A DNA stretch of 64,000 bases from Psettodes erumei (taxonomy: Eukaryota; Chordata; Actinopteri; Pleuronectiformes; Psettodidae), in the NCBI GenBank assembly GCA_016785225.1, contig JAFBJZ010000616.1, forward strand, positions 1,364,001 to 1,428,000, written 5' to 3'. Made by a program: the position numbers and the translations under genes. Every line of letters begins with the position of its first letter. Position 1 is the stretch's first letter. Of this stretch, positions 12,300-24,395 are shown in pieces. Below the pieces are notes generated by a model. That model was given only the letters and a program-made list of their open reading frames with translations, had not been told where the DNA came from and made no database searches.

Positions 12300-12870
12300 G
12301 AGGCTCTGGGAAGGGTCAGCAGTGGTTTTAGTGTGCTGCTTGGAACAACTGAAGGTCAGAGTTTCAACTATTGTGTGTGTTGACTATATATGGTCCATGC
12401 AATGGCCTTTCTGGTTGTGGGTTCCATCCTCAGTCAATCCTTTGTGAAACTTGAGGTTCAACTTCCAAAGGACGAACACAAAAGGTGAAAGAACTCGGGA
12501 TGTTAGAGGACCACGCTTAAGTTCTTAAGTCCTGGGTTCAGTCCTCAGATGCTGCACCTTTTGAAGTCTAACATCTGAAGCAAACATTCAAATTCTCTCA
12601 AAAAATATTGATCAGGTGATCAAGCTCAGGGTGTTAGCGGAACGCTCGTAAGTTTGGAGGATGAGGGTTCGATCCTGTTAAGATCAGGCGACTCAGCGTG
12701 TGAGCAAACAGTTCAGGTGTTAGAGGATGGCTCTGAAGTTTTGAGGTTATGGGTTCAAACCTTGGTCAGTTTTGAAGGACTCTTAACTGTCTTTAACCAA
12801 ACAACTAGGTTGTGTTAGTGCACTGCATAGACGTTCTGAGGATGTGAGGATGGATTTGATCTGTACCGAC
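12300..12870 (+). repeat. Tandem cluster of five degenerate tRNA-like units
   Basis: Five B-box-like motifs occur in the same orientation: GGGTTCCATCC (12419), GGGTTCAGTCC (12534), GGGTTCGATCC (12665), GGGTTCAAACC (12751) and a weaker GGATTTGATCT (12852). Each of the last four is preceded by a D-loop-like core (TGTTAGAGGA 12501, GTGTTAGCGG 12631, GTGTTAGAGG 12717, GTGTTAGTG 12812) at 33, 34, 34 and 40 nt, about the spacing between these two landmarks in a tRNA. Unit period varies from 86 to 131 bp. No intact acceptor stem or cloverleaf is evident, so these look like tRNA-derived (SINE-head) relics rather than active tRNA genes. They lie between the convergent Ly6-like and rheb genes. Confidence 0.6.
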
Positions 12871-13805
12871 AAGCTTAGCTCAAAAGTTCCACCAGAACAG
12901 GTTTCTACTATTGGTAAGTCATTTTACTTGATGTTACCATGTGGGAAAATTTTTTGCTTGAACTCTTATTTCTATGTCTTATTAGTGTTTAAAGTCCTAC
13001 ATAAATACACTTGGCTTGACTTCTGGAGGACAAAAACCCGATTATCAGCAGAACTGACAATCCACACTCGAGCCTGCTTTTACATAACCACTTTTTGCTT
13101 TAATGATTACAATCAAAAACATTTGTACAACATTTTCAACATTAGAAAATGGATGCAGATTCTTTTTTTGGCTGACAGTAACTGCTATGAAAACAAACTG
13201 AGGGACAGAGAGGTGGATACTGCGTGGAGATGGAAGTAGAAAAAGAGCTGTATATTGGAGGGACCCAAACAGCTGGTGATGTATCAGAAGAAACGTCCAT
13301 GTTTTCTTAACCACTTTCAGAGCATATGTGCAGCAGACATGACACTTCTTCTCTTCTTCTCCTATTTTGTGTTATTTAAACAGATAAGGGCTCGTAGCCG
13401 ACATGGGAGCTGTGTAATGAGAAGCTAAGATGCATCAAGCCACTATTGTCTCTGGCCTTAGTTACGGTTTTCATCATTACTGAGCATAGGAAAAAAATTT
13501 CTGATACACCCAAATGATATTCTGTGTTTTGCATCAGTGCTGAGCACAGAGGAGAGGTGGATTGTGGGAAAATTTAAGACAAGGGGACCACCACTCCTTT
13601 TTATCAAACAGACAAAGAAAAACGAGGATGGTAAAAGGGAATAGGAAATACTGATAAATAACAGTGGATTCAGAGCCATAAATAGACAGTATTGGATATT
13701 TAGGACTCTCGGGGGTGGAGTCAGCTGAGGTGGAGGAGAACTGGCAGCTAGCCTTCAAGTAACGGGATATCCCAGTGCAGTGTCCTGTGTGTTGATTGGG
13801 CGGCT

Positions 13806-16800
13806 CTACATCATGGAGCAGGAAGTTTTTCCTGGCTGCACGCCGCCGTCCATCTTCTCTGCCTCCAGGATCATCCTCCGGAAAACCTCCACGGCCGTCT
13901 GAGAAAAAACACAAACACGCACGCATAGACACAAGATGCTATCACATGTCTTGGTCACACCGCTTACAATTTTCCAGCTCGCACTGTGTCCAGCGGAACC
14001 TCGCTGGTTTTAGGTACAACAGACATGCTGTTGTTGCATGCATTCAAGCACAGCTGAGCAGTGCTGCCTGCTAATATGGTTTAAAACAGATTAACTGACT
14101 TTGTGAATGTGACACTGAGTTGTGGGGGGAATCCGCACAAAGATGGAAAGCAGGGCTTCGAAAAAATGGATTTCAGTTGCAAGTTTGTTGTTGACTATTA
14201 TAGGCTGGCCAGACTTTAGGCTCTCCCTGGATGTAAATGAGGTAAATCTAAAGAAATCTGGATACAGTATGATGTTATCTACAAAGCTGTGAGGAATAAA
14301 CTTTCGAAAATTTGTTAAAGCTGCGTTCTGGCCACTGGGGGGCAGGCTTCAAGGATAACACTGACAGAGTATCATCCTGTTATAAAGCTGAAGTGGAGGA
14401 GACACGCAGCAACATTAGCATTTATGTTTGTGTCTCCCTGACAATTGTAAGTCCAAAGCTCAGTCTCCTTTTAGCTGTGGTTCGCTCTGAGGTAAACATC
14501 TGACTCTTTAGCTGCTCCATGCTCCACTACGCTTGTCGTTAACTCGGTCTGTGTCTGTTCGGTGCTGGGAAGCCAGCTGGTGGGCAGTTGGTTTTTCAAA
14601 GACTATTTTCCACTGTAAACAGCTGCCCACTGCTGCTGAGTTAATAAAACGCTTCACAGATCTGAGCTAAGCTGCAGAGCTGGGTGATAATTCTCTATGG
14701 GCTTGTCACTACGAGAGACACCTTTCACACTACGCATGAATTGATCCTTTGTTAAAATGAACATATTGATCAGTGCAGCTTTTAATTCATGTATATTACT
14801 TCACAAATATGTCCTTTTTGGTTGACTTGTGACATTTCGTCCATTTCAGCAACACTGGTTCCATATTTTCACTCAAAATGACATTTTGTTTGACATTTTG
14901 TTTGACATGACGTTTCTCTACCACTGGGGTCAGTGGTAGGACAGAGGGGGAGCAACTGGTATCAGTTGAGACCAAGGACTTTGTCAGATGAGTTGCTCAC
15001 ACGCAATACAATCAAATTGTGCAAGTCAGTAACTTTACATCAGTTCATCTATGATTTCTACTTGCTTACCCTTTGAAGCTGATTTGAATGCCTTTGGACT
15101 GTGGGAGGATAAATTACGCAAGCACAGGGAGACACATGTAACCCCCCCACCCTCCCAGCTGTCCAACAGGTTTGAACTCCCTTTGTGTGATGTGACAATG
15201 CCTACCACTGTGCCACCCTATATCAATAACTACTATTCTTTTCTTTTTTTAAAGCCAACAATGTAACAGCAAGTGGGTATTTTCAAACAGGTGAATAGGC
15301 TCTCATAATAATAATCAAATCCAAAAACACATGCTGGCAAACGTTATGTGCACAGCCGGCTCTTACCTGGTTCTCTTTAGCCGAGGACTCCATGAAGGCA
15401 GCGTTCCAGGATTCGGCTAACGCTTTTCCCTCTTCAGAGCTGATTACTCTGAAGAACAAAGAAGTAAGGCTGCAGTGTTGGCTTTGACAAAACACCCGCA
15501 GAGTTTAATTACATTGAAACCTGCTGCTATAAATGATTCTATTGACCTGTTCAATGTGTGTACTGTATTTGAACAACTATGCCAACACACAAACCAGCTT
15601 TAACACGCTAGCTTGGTGCAAATGGCTGAGGCCTTTATTTGGGTCATCTGTGAACCAAACATTAACATCTGCTGAGTATTATTGTTTGGTCTCACACGTC
15701 AGGAATGTTGACTTTTGCATTTTTGCTGCTGAAAGCTTCTAAAATGATGAGAAACTGAAGAGATGTGAGGATTAAAACCGGAACGCGCTTTGAATCGCGT
15801 GTGTACCATCAGCATGTTTTGGATCTGGACATACCGCTCCATATGAAGGTCGTTCTTGTTTCCAACGAGCATAATTGGTACTCTGCATAGAAGGGAAAGT
15901 GAATGGCACAACGTCATTTACGCACGATTACATTCCATGCTGTATTTCCTGGACTGCACGAGACGGTAAAAGGAGAGCAGGCGATACTCACTGAACTTTT
16001 CCCACCATGTCCAACAGTTTTTCATGGATAACTTGTACAACTTCAAAGCTGGAAGTAACAAGGGGGAAAAGATTCTTCTTCACACAGTCCCATGCATTAC
16101 GCAGACATTTGTTTGCCTTTAGAAAAACAGCGTGTGAAAGCGTACCTTTTATTAGATGTAACTGAATACACCAGAATGTAACCATTGATATCTATGGAGT
16201 AAGTCTGTGGGAAGATGGAGTACTCATCCTGTGGAGACAGAGAGAGAGGAAATCCAGTGTTACAGGTTTGAAGAAATCAGATGTAGCACTGATAAATTAC
16301 AGAGGCAGAAAATTGAATTAACACTATAATGCCAACATATATTTCCATAAAGGTCAATAAGCTGCAGCACGTCATACCTGTCCTGCTGTGTCCACCAGCT
16401 GAAGATGGTACTCTTGTCCATTTATTGTGATCATTTTAGTAAATGCTGTATAAGACGATAGGTTAGAAGTTAAGCAACAGAAAAAAAAGAAATATTTCAA
16501 TGGACGGAGAGCATGAAATTTCAATTTTTTCAGAATAACAGACAAAAACAACATATACAGTAACAAAGACTTCTTCAGAATGCTACATGACAGACTGCAT
16601 CTTCATTACTCTGCGTTTTCAGTCTGCACATCTTGAGACATGTAAGATACAACCCAGTTATGGATCCATTTTGGTTTGCATGGGACCACTGAGTTCATTC
16701 GGCACAGGAATGTCAATATCTGCCTGGAGACGGGTCATATTATCTGCAGCGGGGCTGAGGGATAGCACTGCCGGCAGCATCTCGCTGATAATGCTGATAC

Positions 16801-19320
16801 TTTGCTTTATGTTAACCACCAGAGGAGTATTTATAGACGCAGACCACACATTTGAGAAAACGCAGGGTGACGTGTGAGCACAGAAACAGCCTACAGGTAA
16901 AAGATTAGACTCAGATCTCTAGAGTGTCTGGGAATATGTGCGTTTAGGCGGTTGATGGATTACTGCATGTTCTCTAGCAACGTTTAGCAAAATGTACTGG
17001 TGAAGTACCTTTAAGCAGGGTCCCTTCTAACCCAGGCATATACAGTACTGCTCAAAGAGCAGGGTTTATCTTCAGCCACACAAAGTTAATCAGGAGAAAG
17101 TTCTTCCGATTTAAAGTGTGCAAAGTCTAGAAGCCGGTGAAATCAGCTCGCGTGGTGTAAACACACTGGTTTAGAGGGATCATTGCACCCTGCTGGTTAA
17201 CAACTGAGTGGCATCATTTCTAAATTTTTAGTGAAATCATATCACAGTTACCTTGGTGCACAATTCAGATTATTATAACAAGGATAACAACATGTATTTA
17301 ACATATTCATTGTTTTTATTCATTATCCTCATTAAACAAAATGAAGCACAAAAAAACAATAGGTAGGTGATTATCTGCATCACCACTTTTCATCCTGTCA
17401 TCATTAGGTTCAATGTGATTAATATAGGTTTGAATCAGTAAAAGGTGAATGATACTGTAATACTTTATTAGATCTGTATTAGACCAATTCATTGGTTAAC
17501 AGATCAGCCAAAGTTCACCGCTAGTTTGATAACTGATTAATTTTCTGAGCCATTTTTAAGCAAAATTGCGAAATATTTTTACTTCCAGCTTCTCAAATGA
17601 GAGAATTTGCTTGTGAACACATCTGAGTTTTGGTTTTAATTGAGTGAATAATGAGCAGACTGACTGATACTGAAAATGATCTGCAATGGTGTGAAAAAGT
17701 CAAAGTAAATATATACAATATACAACCACGACCACAACCATGTGACCAAAATCCCAGGTCACATGATGACAACCAAACCATCTCCATGGCAACTGAGTAA
17801 CCTGCATGGAACACATTGAGGAAGGACACAAGATGTAGCTGAAAGTTTTGCAACCCTGTGATGATTGTGATTATGATATTGATTTTGATCATACTGTTTA
17901 AAAAAAGAACGGGATAGGGAATGTTGATTCAACTTTACAGACATCTTGGAGGATGTAGTTTGTGGTGCTGTTGGACTGTATTGCATTATACTGACAGGTA
18001 TAATGAAATTAACTATGAAACTAAATGATCCAACAGTTGAATCTAAATATTAGTATTATTAAGATGGTTGATGAGTGTATGTAACATTCAGTTTCAAGAA
18101 ACTAGTCAGGGTAGTACAGTACATAGCAGATGCGGGCCACCTCACTCAAAACATAGACCACCACCTCTGATGACGTAACAACTTAATACATATTTAAGAA
18201 ATACAACAAACTTTGAAAAAAGACAGCAGTGTAAGTTTAAAAGCTGTTATATTTAGTGTGGTCATCAGGCTTAACAGATTACAAGATGGGATGCGCAGGA
18301 ACTGGATGCCCCACCCCCCAACTAAACAGTTTCTTGTGTCTGTATCAAGGTGTGACAGTCCACTGAATCCCCACTTACTGTTTTCTATTGTTGGGTCATA
18401 GGAGTCAACAAACTGGCCTTCCACAAACTGAATTGTCAAAGAGGACTTTCCTGCAAAAAACATAAAACAAATAATGATTAGACACATGGACCCTTTAGGT
18501 GTTGGGAACTTTGATATAATGTGTAAAATTTTAATGGAAATATAGAAATCTTATTAGTATACCCGAAAAGCTAAAACTTACCTGCCTCACCTTAAAATCA
18601 TACAAATCATTACAGTAATGCCATAGCACATGTTCACACATTGTGAAGAGGTTACTGCATATCAAGCCACTATAGAGCAGGCGACATAAACGCAATACAA
18701 GTCTCCATGGGGACATGACGTTTTGTTTTAGTGCTGGCATGCAGGGCCTCCAGTTGTAGAGCTATCTGTGTGTGCCATCTTGAACATCCTGAACATCGCC
18801 TTTACCCCGCATACAAACTGCGCTCCTCTGGTTTCACATGCGATGAAACAGAGCGCGCAATAATGCGTCAAATCTGGCGGTCATTCCAGGCCTCCGCGGA
18901 GCGTGGCACCGACACTTTACGCACCCCGGGGTGATGGTCATTGATAAAAACGTATCAATAAGGAAAGGCGAGTTGACGTGAAAATATCTATCCTGTGTAA
19001 GGGAGGCCCCCATGTGCTAAAACAGAAATCACAAGGCCACGTCTCACCTGGTGGCGCTACGCCGCCCGCACCGAGATGTTGCCTGACAGATCCCACTCCC
19101 TGTAATTTAAGCCTATTATAGGAGGCGTAAACCGCTCATATAATGGACTTAAATTGACTGGAAAGGCCGCTGAAATCTGGCCTCAGCGTCGCATCCGAGG
19201 CCCCTCCAGGTGTAATCCCCCCACCCGCCCACACACATACACACACATTCCATCTGATCGGAACTTACCTACGGATCTGTACCCGAGGATGGCGATTTTT
19301 CGTGACTTCGGCTGCGGCAT
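13806..19320 (-). CDS. rheb: Rheb small GTPase, complete, 8 exons, 184 aa
   Basis: A Ras-family GTPase that activates mTORC1 on lysosomes and other endomembranes and is switched off by the TSC complex. Seen: exons 19269-19320, 18379-18450, 16378-16445, 16146-16228, 15992-16048, 15835-15882, 15367-15448 and 13806-13898, all GT/AG, summing to 555 nt. The 184 codons equal the human length. Motifs: P-loop GYRSVGKSS (13-21) with the Rheb-specific Arg15; switch I with Thr38; DTAGQ (60-64); NKND (119-122) for guanine recognition; SAK (149-151); C-terminal CAAX box CSMM, predicted to be farnesylated. The start MPQPKSRKIAILGYRS is the only in-frame ATG with family similarity. It is transcribed in the same direction as crygn, from which it is separated by the plus-strand Ly6-like gene. 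No odd residues were seen in the G motifs. Confidence 0.97.
14310..14740 (+). repeat. Dispersed teleost repeat in rheb intron 7
   Basis: This block, beginning near GCGTTCTGGCCACTGGGGG and running through GGTGCTGGGAAGCCAGCTGG and AACAGCTGCCCACTGCTGC, resembles a family of non-autonomous interspersed repeats that I recall from fish introns and UTRs. It has no coding capacity. The family name and exact ends are not certain without a repeat library. Confidence 0.45.
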
Positions 19321-19760
19321 ATCTCGTCCTGGTTATCGCATCTAGTCCTCGGGGTCTACCGCAACCTCCAACCGGAATGGCATCCAAATTCAAGGGGCGC
19401 AGATATTCGACATACAGCCCTCCAGGGAACGGCAGGAATCCTCCTAACTTCCTGTGTTTATGAGGAATTTTCAGACCCACGGCTAGAGAAATAAAATGTT
19501 ATTTCAGGTCATATGAAAAAAAGCATGGAGTATCTATAGATCTACAATAACTGCGTCACTCCCCTTTGCAATGTAATGAATTAGTAATTACTGCTCCTCA
19601 CTGGTTGGCTGCACGCGGAGAGAAGGCGGGCATCAAGGCCCGTTGTAAAACTCTGATTGGACGTGGCAGCTGCTCATCCAATGATAGTACGGAGTTTCTG
19701 AAATATGATTGGCTGTTACGGGCGTGATGATGTGCTGTGTGGTCGGGTACAATGTCATTC
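19321..19760 (-). promoter_or_regulatory. rheb: rheb 5' UTR and CCAAT-rich promoter
   Basis: Upstream of the rheb ATG, three CCAAT-box cores fall within about 70 bp: GATTGG near 19656, CCAAT near 19678 and GATTGG near 19709. Such clustered CCAAT boxes are typical of NF-Y-driven, TATA-less housekeeping promoters. An ETS-like ACTTCCTG lies at about 19447. The start site is not determined. Confidence 0.55.
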
Positions 19761-21758
19761 ATATCTTTAGAGCCAGGGAGCAGTGATGCTCACCTGACTG
19801 ATGAGGACGTCGTTATTTCTTGAATAAACAGGAAAAACTTAAGTTACTCCTTCATTAATTACGTAACATGAGTCACTGTAAAACAAATATGCATCACAGT
19901 AGTTAAATTGTGGCTAAAATGATCACAAAATGGGTTTAAATGACACACAATTACTGCCCGTAGAAATGGGTTTAAATGTATAAACTCTGTCAATTACTAC
20001 AAACAGAGTTTTTCTGAGAATAGAAAATTATAGGTGATCAAGAGAAAATGCTTAAAACAAACATAGCCTACTTGCTGTCATGGAAGGTATAGTAAGTATC
20101 TTTGTATGGTCCTTATACTCACGCTACTTGAATATTTCCATTTTCTGCCACAAGGTCCATTTAGTGTCTATAAACATTTTTTTGGGAAAAATAGCAAATT
20201 GAATTTGTTTTTATCATGGAATTGTAGATCAGAATTCCATCTTATCTGAACAATATTGGACTTGGATTTTGATTTTGTTTAAACTAACTGTCTTTACAGT
20301 TTGACTTACAATAGACATGATAAATTCAAGAAAAATTAGATATAAATATTAATAAAATATCAATTTTGCCATAATTTATGGAGATAATTATTATATAACT
20401 GACAGCTCAATGAATGACCAAAATTAGGAAATCCATCGCAAAGTTTTAATGGCCACAGCTTTGTTCTGTATGACATTGGTATTGGGCAATTTAGACACAT
20501 CTGTAATTCTTGCTACTGCCCTCTATAGTAAGCTCACTTGAGTACCATGGAACCAATAAAAATATTAAAGGAATATTCTGAGAACACTATCAGACATTAT
20601 TAGAGAAGTACAACCCAAACACCATAACCTCCACAGATACAGTACCCATAAAGGTTTATTATTGAAAGATTACCATATGATTTAAATTAACATCCTGTTC
20701 AATGGTAGAAAAAAAATCCTTCAATGACTTTAATACTGGCCAGTAGATGTCCCCATAACACCATTTATATCTCACCCAGGCCCCACTTACAGGACCAGGG
20801 GACTCTCTGCAAAGGTTAGAATAACTATTATTTATTCCCATAGAAACATCACCTCCTAATTATGGCTTATTTCTATCTCTTGCTTTGGTTCAGAGTCAGA
20901 AATGCACAAACCACCATTTCTCAAACTGTGCATGCTCTCTCAAAACCCACAGACACAGTGCCTCGACAAGCTCATGCATAAATCAGACAACACTCATCCC
21001 TGATTATCTGAGCTGATGAGTGTATTCCACTATAGATGTTAAAATACCCAGGTCTTAATATAACTGAAGCCTCAAACCAAACCACAAGCATGCAACGATA
21101 CCATAGGAACTAAAGCCACAATTAGTGGGTTAAGCCTGGAGGCAGACACTGGTATTCAAGGCAGGCGTGGTGAAGGTGGTGAGATGATGAGAGTCCTCTT
21201 TGCTTTTCAACTCTCTTTCTTCTAATCTTGCTTATGTAAAGTATTCTAATCATTTCTTAGCACTTCAAAAACATGAGCAATGCAGCCCGTGAAACTGCAA
21301 TTTCTAGACAGTGGTCTAAAAGCTGATGATTTTTTTTGCATTTTTCCTCACAGTTTAAATGCCAGTTTAGAGAGTTCTGATAGCAAAAGTCTTGAAATAA
21401 TTATATACTCTCTCAAAAATAGCCCACAGGCCCAAGGGTGGGCATTTTTTTTCCTGTCCTCGTGACCATTGAAATCCCCTGTTTCCCTGTCACGTCCAGG
21501 GCCATTACTACTTAATCACAGAAATGTCCAACTCCCCGTCAGTAAGACCCGACTGTTTTGCCCCCATGTACACTTCTCAGCGCTGGAGACAAGAAATCAC
21601 TGATGTCAGCAGTAGGCGATTTGTTCTGCATGACATTGGGTGTCAAAAACCCCCCCAAAAAACACAGCTCGACTGAAATGGCTGAAGGGTGCCTGCAATT
21701 ACTGGACACACGCACACAAATACACGTGCATTCACATGGACACTGGCACTTTCTCTGC

Positions 21759-21804
<46 letters not shown>
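21759..21804 (+). repeat. (CT)n(CA)n microsatellite
   Basis: A run of CT dinucleotides passes directly into CA dinucleotides. It is non-coding and likely polymorphic. Confidence 0.95.
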
Positions 21805-24348
21805 ATCATACATGCTCTCTGGAAATTATGATGACCAAGAATAGGTCACACCGGTAATACAGCCATGTTCTAGCCAGGGATTACAGTGTGCTGACAAAGG
21901 CCAACAATAAATACCCCCTGCAAGAACAACAGGTGTCTGACAAGATTGTTTCACTTTAATAAAAGGCTTACATAAGCCTCGGAGAAATAATACATTAAGC
22001 TCTTTTAGCCATGTTAGCCTTTTATTGCTTTATCCCTTGTGATTGGAAAACCTCTTATTTTCACCCCAACAATTAATCTTACATTATCTTGTGTGCAACA
22101 AGTCCTGATTAAGGTTGGTGGCATTGTGCGTGACTGTAAATGTCATGTGATCAATATTCCTGCCACAAACCATGTTGCATGCTGAAAAATTTGCTTTAGA
22201 TTTCCAGTCTCTCATTTTCTTTAGATATATGCGAGCTAGTGGTCATGCAGCTGCTGTGCCTCTGAACCCTGGGTGTGTGTGGCAACCAGCGCCAGCCTCT
22301 TTCAACTCACTGTGAAAGCACCCCTGGCTCTGTTAGTATGCCAGCCTGGTCGCCAGCGGAGCGAGTCAGCCACATCCTCCAGCTGGGTCTGTGCCACCAG
22401 TGGGCACCTGGACCCGCTCGCAAACCTCATGAAACGGAATGCATATTTAACTCAGAGGAATGCATTTGTGCTGCATCTTTCACCGGCAGGTCTGCGTCTC
22501 TGCATGACGCCTGGAGGACACCCATTGCACCTTTATTTTGCTTATCTTTGAGGCTATACCTACCCTCTGGATTCAACGAAGCCTTTTCAACTCACAGATT
22601 CCCACTTCAGGCTGAGTCTCTGCTGTTGGACCTTGTCCAGAGTCACACAGGCCTGAAAGACAGCCATCGTTATCCAACTCTCACAAGGTGTCATTGTAGG
22701 GATCCAATGATTACCATATCAGCACCACATGAAACATTTATGGCTTGCTGGCAGTGATGGTCTGGCAAGCATCCTAATTTCTAGAATAGAGCTTGTCAGA
22801 TCCTATTGTCTCTAGTTCTGATGGGATGAACACAAAAATCACCAGCCCTGAAGCTTCTCTACTCTCACTTGTGGTCACAGTGAGAACTTTGTAATCAAGC
22901 CTGTAATAAGTTTCTCCACACAGCACCAAGGCCCAGTCGCCAAGCAAACTCACATAATATATATCCAACATACCCTTTGCAATACAGATTGCAAATCCAC
23001 ATGTGTAGATTGGGGGAGGGGGGTCCATAGCATCTAGTTTGTGAATACAGTGGAACATTCAGCAGATAAAGAACATTTCCCATAAGAGAATTAAAACTGA
23101 TGCTTTTGTATATTTCTTGGTTGTAGACGTCATTACCAAACAAGGTCTGCAGCAGTGGTTTAAATACAAGACAATGTCTTTCATTTATTACCTAGCTGCT
23201 GATATTCTTTGCCAGACTGCATCCAATGTGCTAAAAAAAATAACGATGTCTTCAAGTAAAAACCAAATTTTTCCTAATTTAATTCTTCATACGTAATGTA
23301 GGTCACATGGCTGCACTATGGTTGTTTTCAGGAGCGAGAACGTATTAACCCTTCCGTTTCCTCTGACATATTTTAAAATCACAGAAAGGAGAAAGAAAAA
23401 AGATACTTACAACAACGGCATCTTCAACAGCCGATGGCTGACAGTCTTCAGGATGTTAACCTCAGCATCGTGATCCCCCACCCCGCATGCAAAGCCATTA
23501 TCGTCCACTGACAAAGCGTTGCAAGCTTACGTTACAACAGAAAACATGAAGCGCAGGTGGTATTCCCACCCAAAACCTGAGAAATTCCTTCAGCGAATCA
23601 GCGCGCAGTATTCGTGTCAGGTGATGTACGGCGGGTTCAAAAGGAATTTTGTCATAACTTTGCCTCAAATTCTTCTATAAAGGTGGATAATTTTAACGAA
23701 CCGAAGAATCTGTGTTGTTTTCTGCTAAAGGACCTTAAATGAAGAGGAATACGGAAACTTATTCATATAGCGTAGTAGGAAAACCCCCAAAATATTGTAT
23801 ATATTGTATAAAGAAACGTTGCATTGCTACTAAACACGGCTCAGAGAAAGTTTCTCAGATGCCTGCACCATCTGCCTAGGAATCAACCAAAATGAACCCA
23901 GTGCCTTCCTCTGCAACGGATAAAGTCAAACAGGATGCCCCTCTGTTTTACATGCCATGAGGACCCAAAGTGCATAATCCAGCACAAAACACGGGACCTG
24001 CCCGTCAAGTTGTGTCTTTCTTCTAAGTACTGAATATTGCTTGTCTTAAATGCTACATGTGCAAAATACGTGTTGAAAAGTCTATACCTTACTGTGACCT
24101 CCGACCCCTGGATTCTTCCCTCCCTGCACATTTGATTCGCTTTGCTTTTGTTGAGACTGCCTCTGGTTGTCCTAGATTGTTTTGAGGGTTACATTTATCC
24201 AAGTTGACACTGTGTATTTAAGGTATATTTCCCTCAATTGTTGGAACAGTGTTTTTTTTTCCTGGCCCCAGGATTCACTCGATACTTGTGTATTCCCTTA
24301 GTGGCCGAGGTGCCCAGCAAGGGAATAGTGGCTACGCGGTGCCTGGCC

Positions 24349-24379
<31 letters not shown>

Positions 24380-24395
24380 ACACGCACGCACACAC
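24349..24395 (+). repeat. (CA)n microsatellite
   Basis: An interrupted CA-dinucleotide array of about 47 bp in the rheb-lrrc30 intergenic region. Confidence 0.95.

Noticed and set aside
12300..12870. Functional tRNA genes
   Set aside because: B-box-like motifs are present, but I cannot fold an intact acceptor stem or anticodon arm and the units are diverged from one another.
22273..22757. Two overlapping plus-strand frames of 92 and 160 codons
   Set aside because: They overlap in different frames, show no known domain, and have no splice or poly(A) context; more likely chance or a non-coding element.
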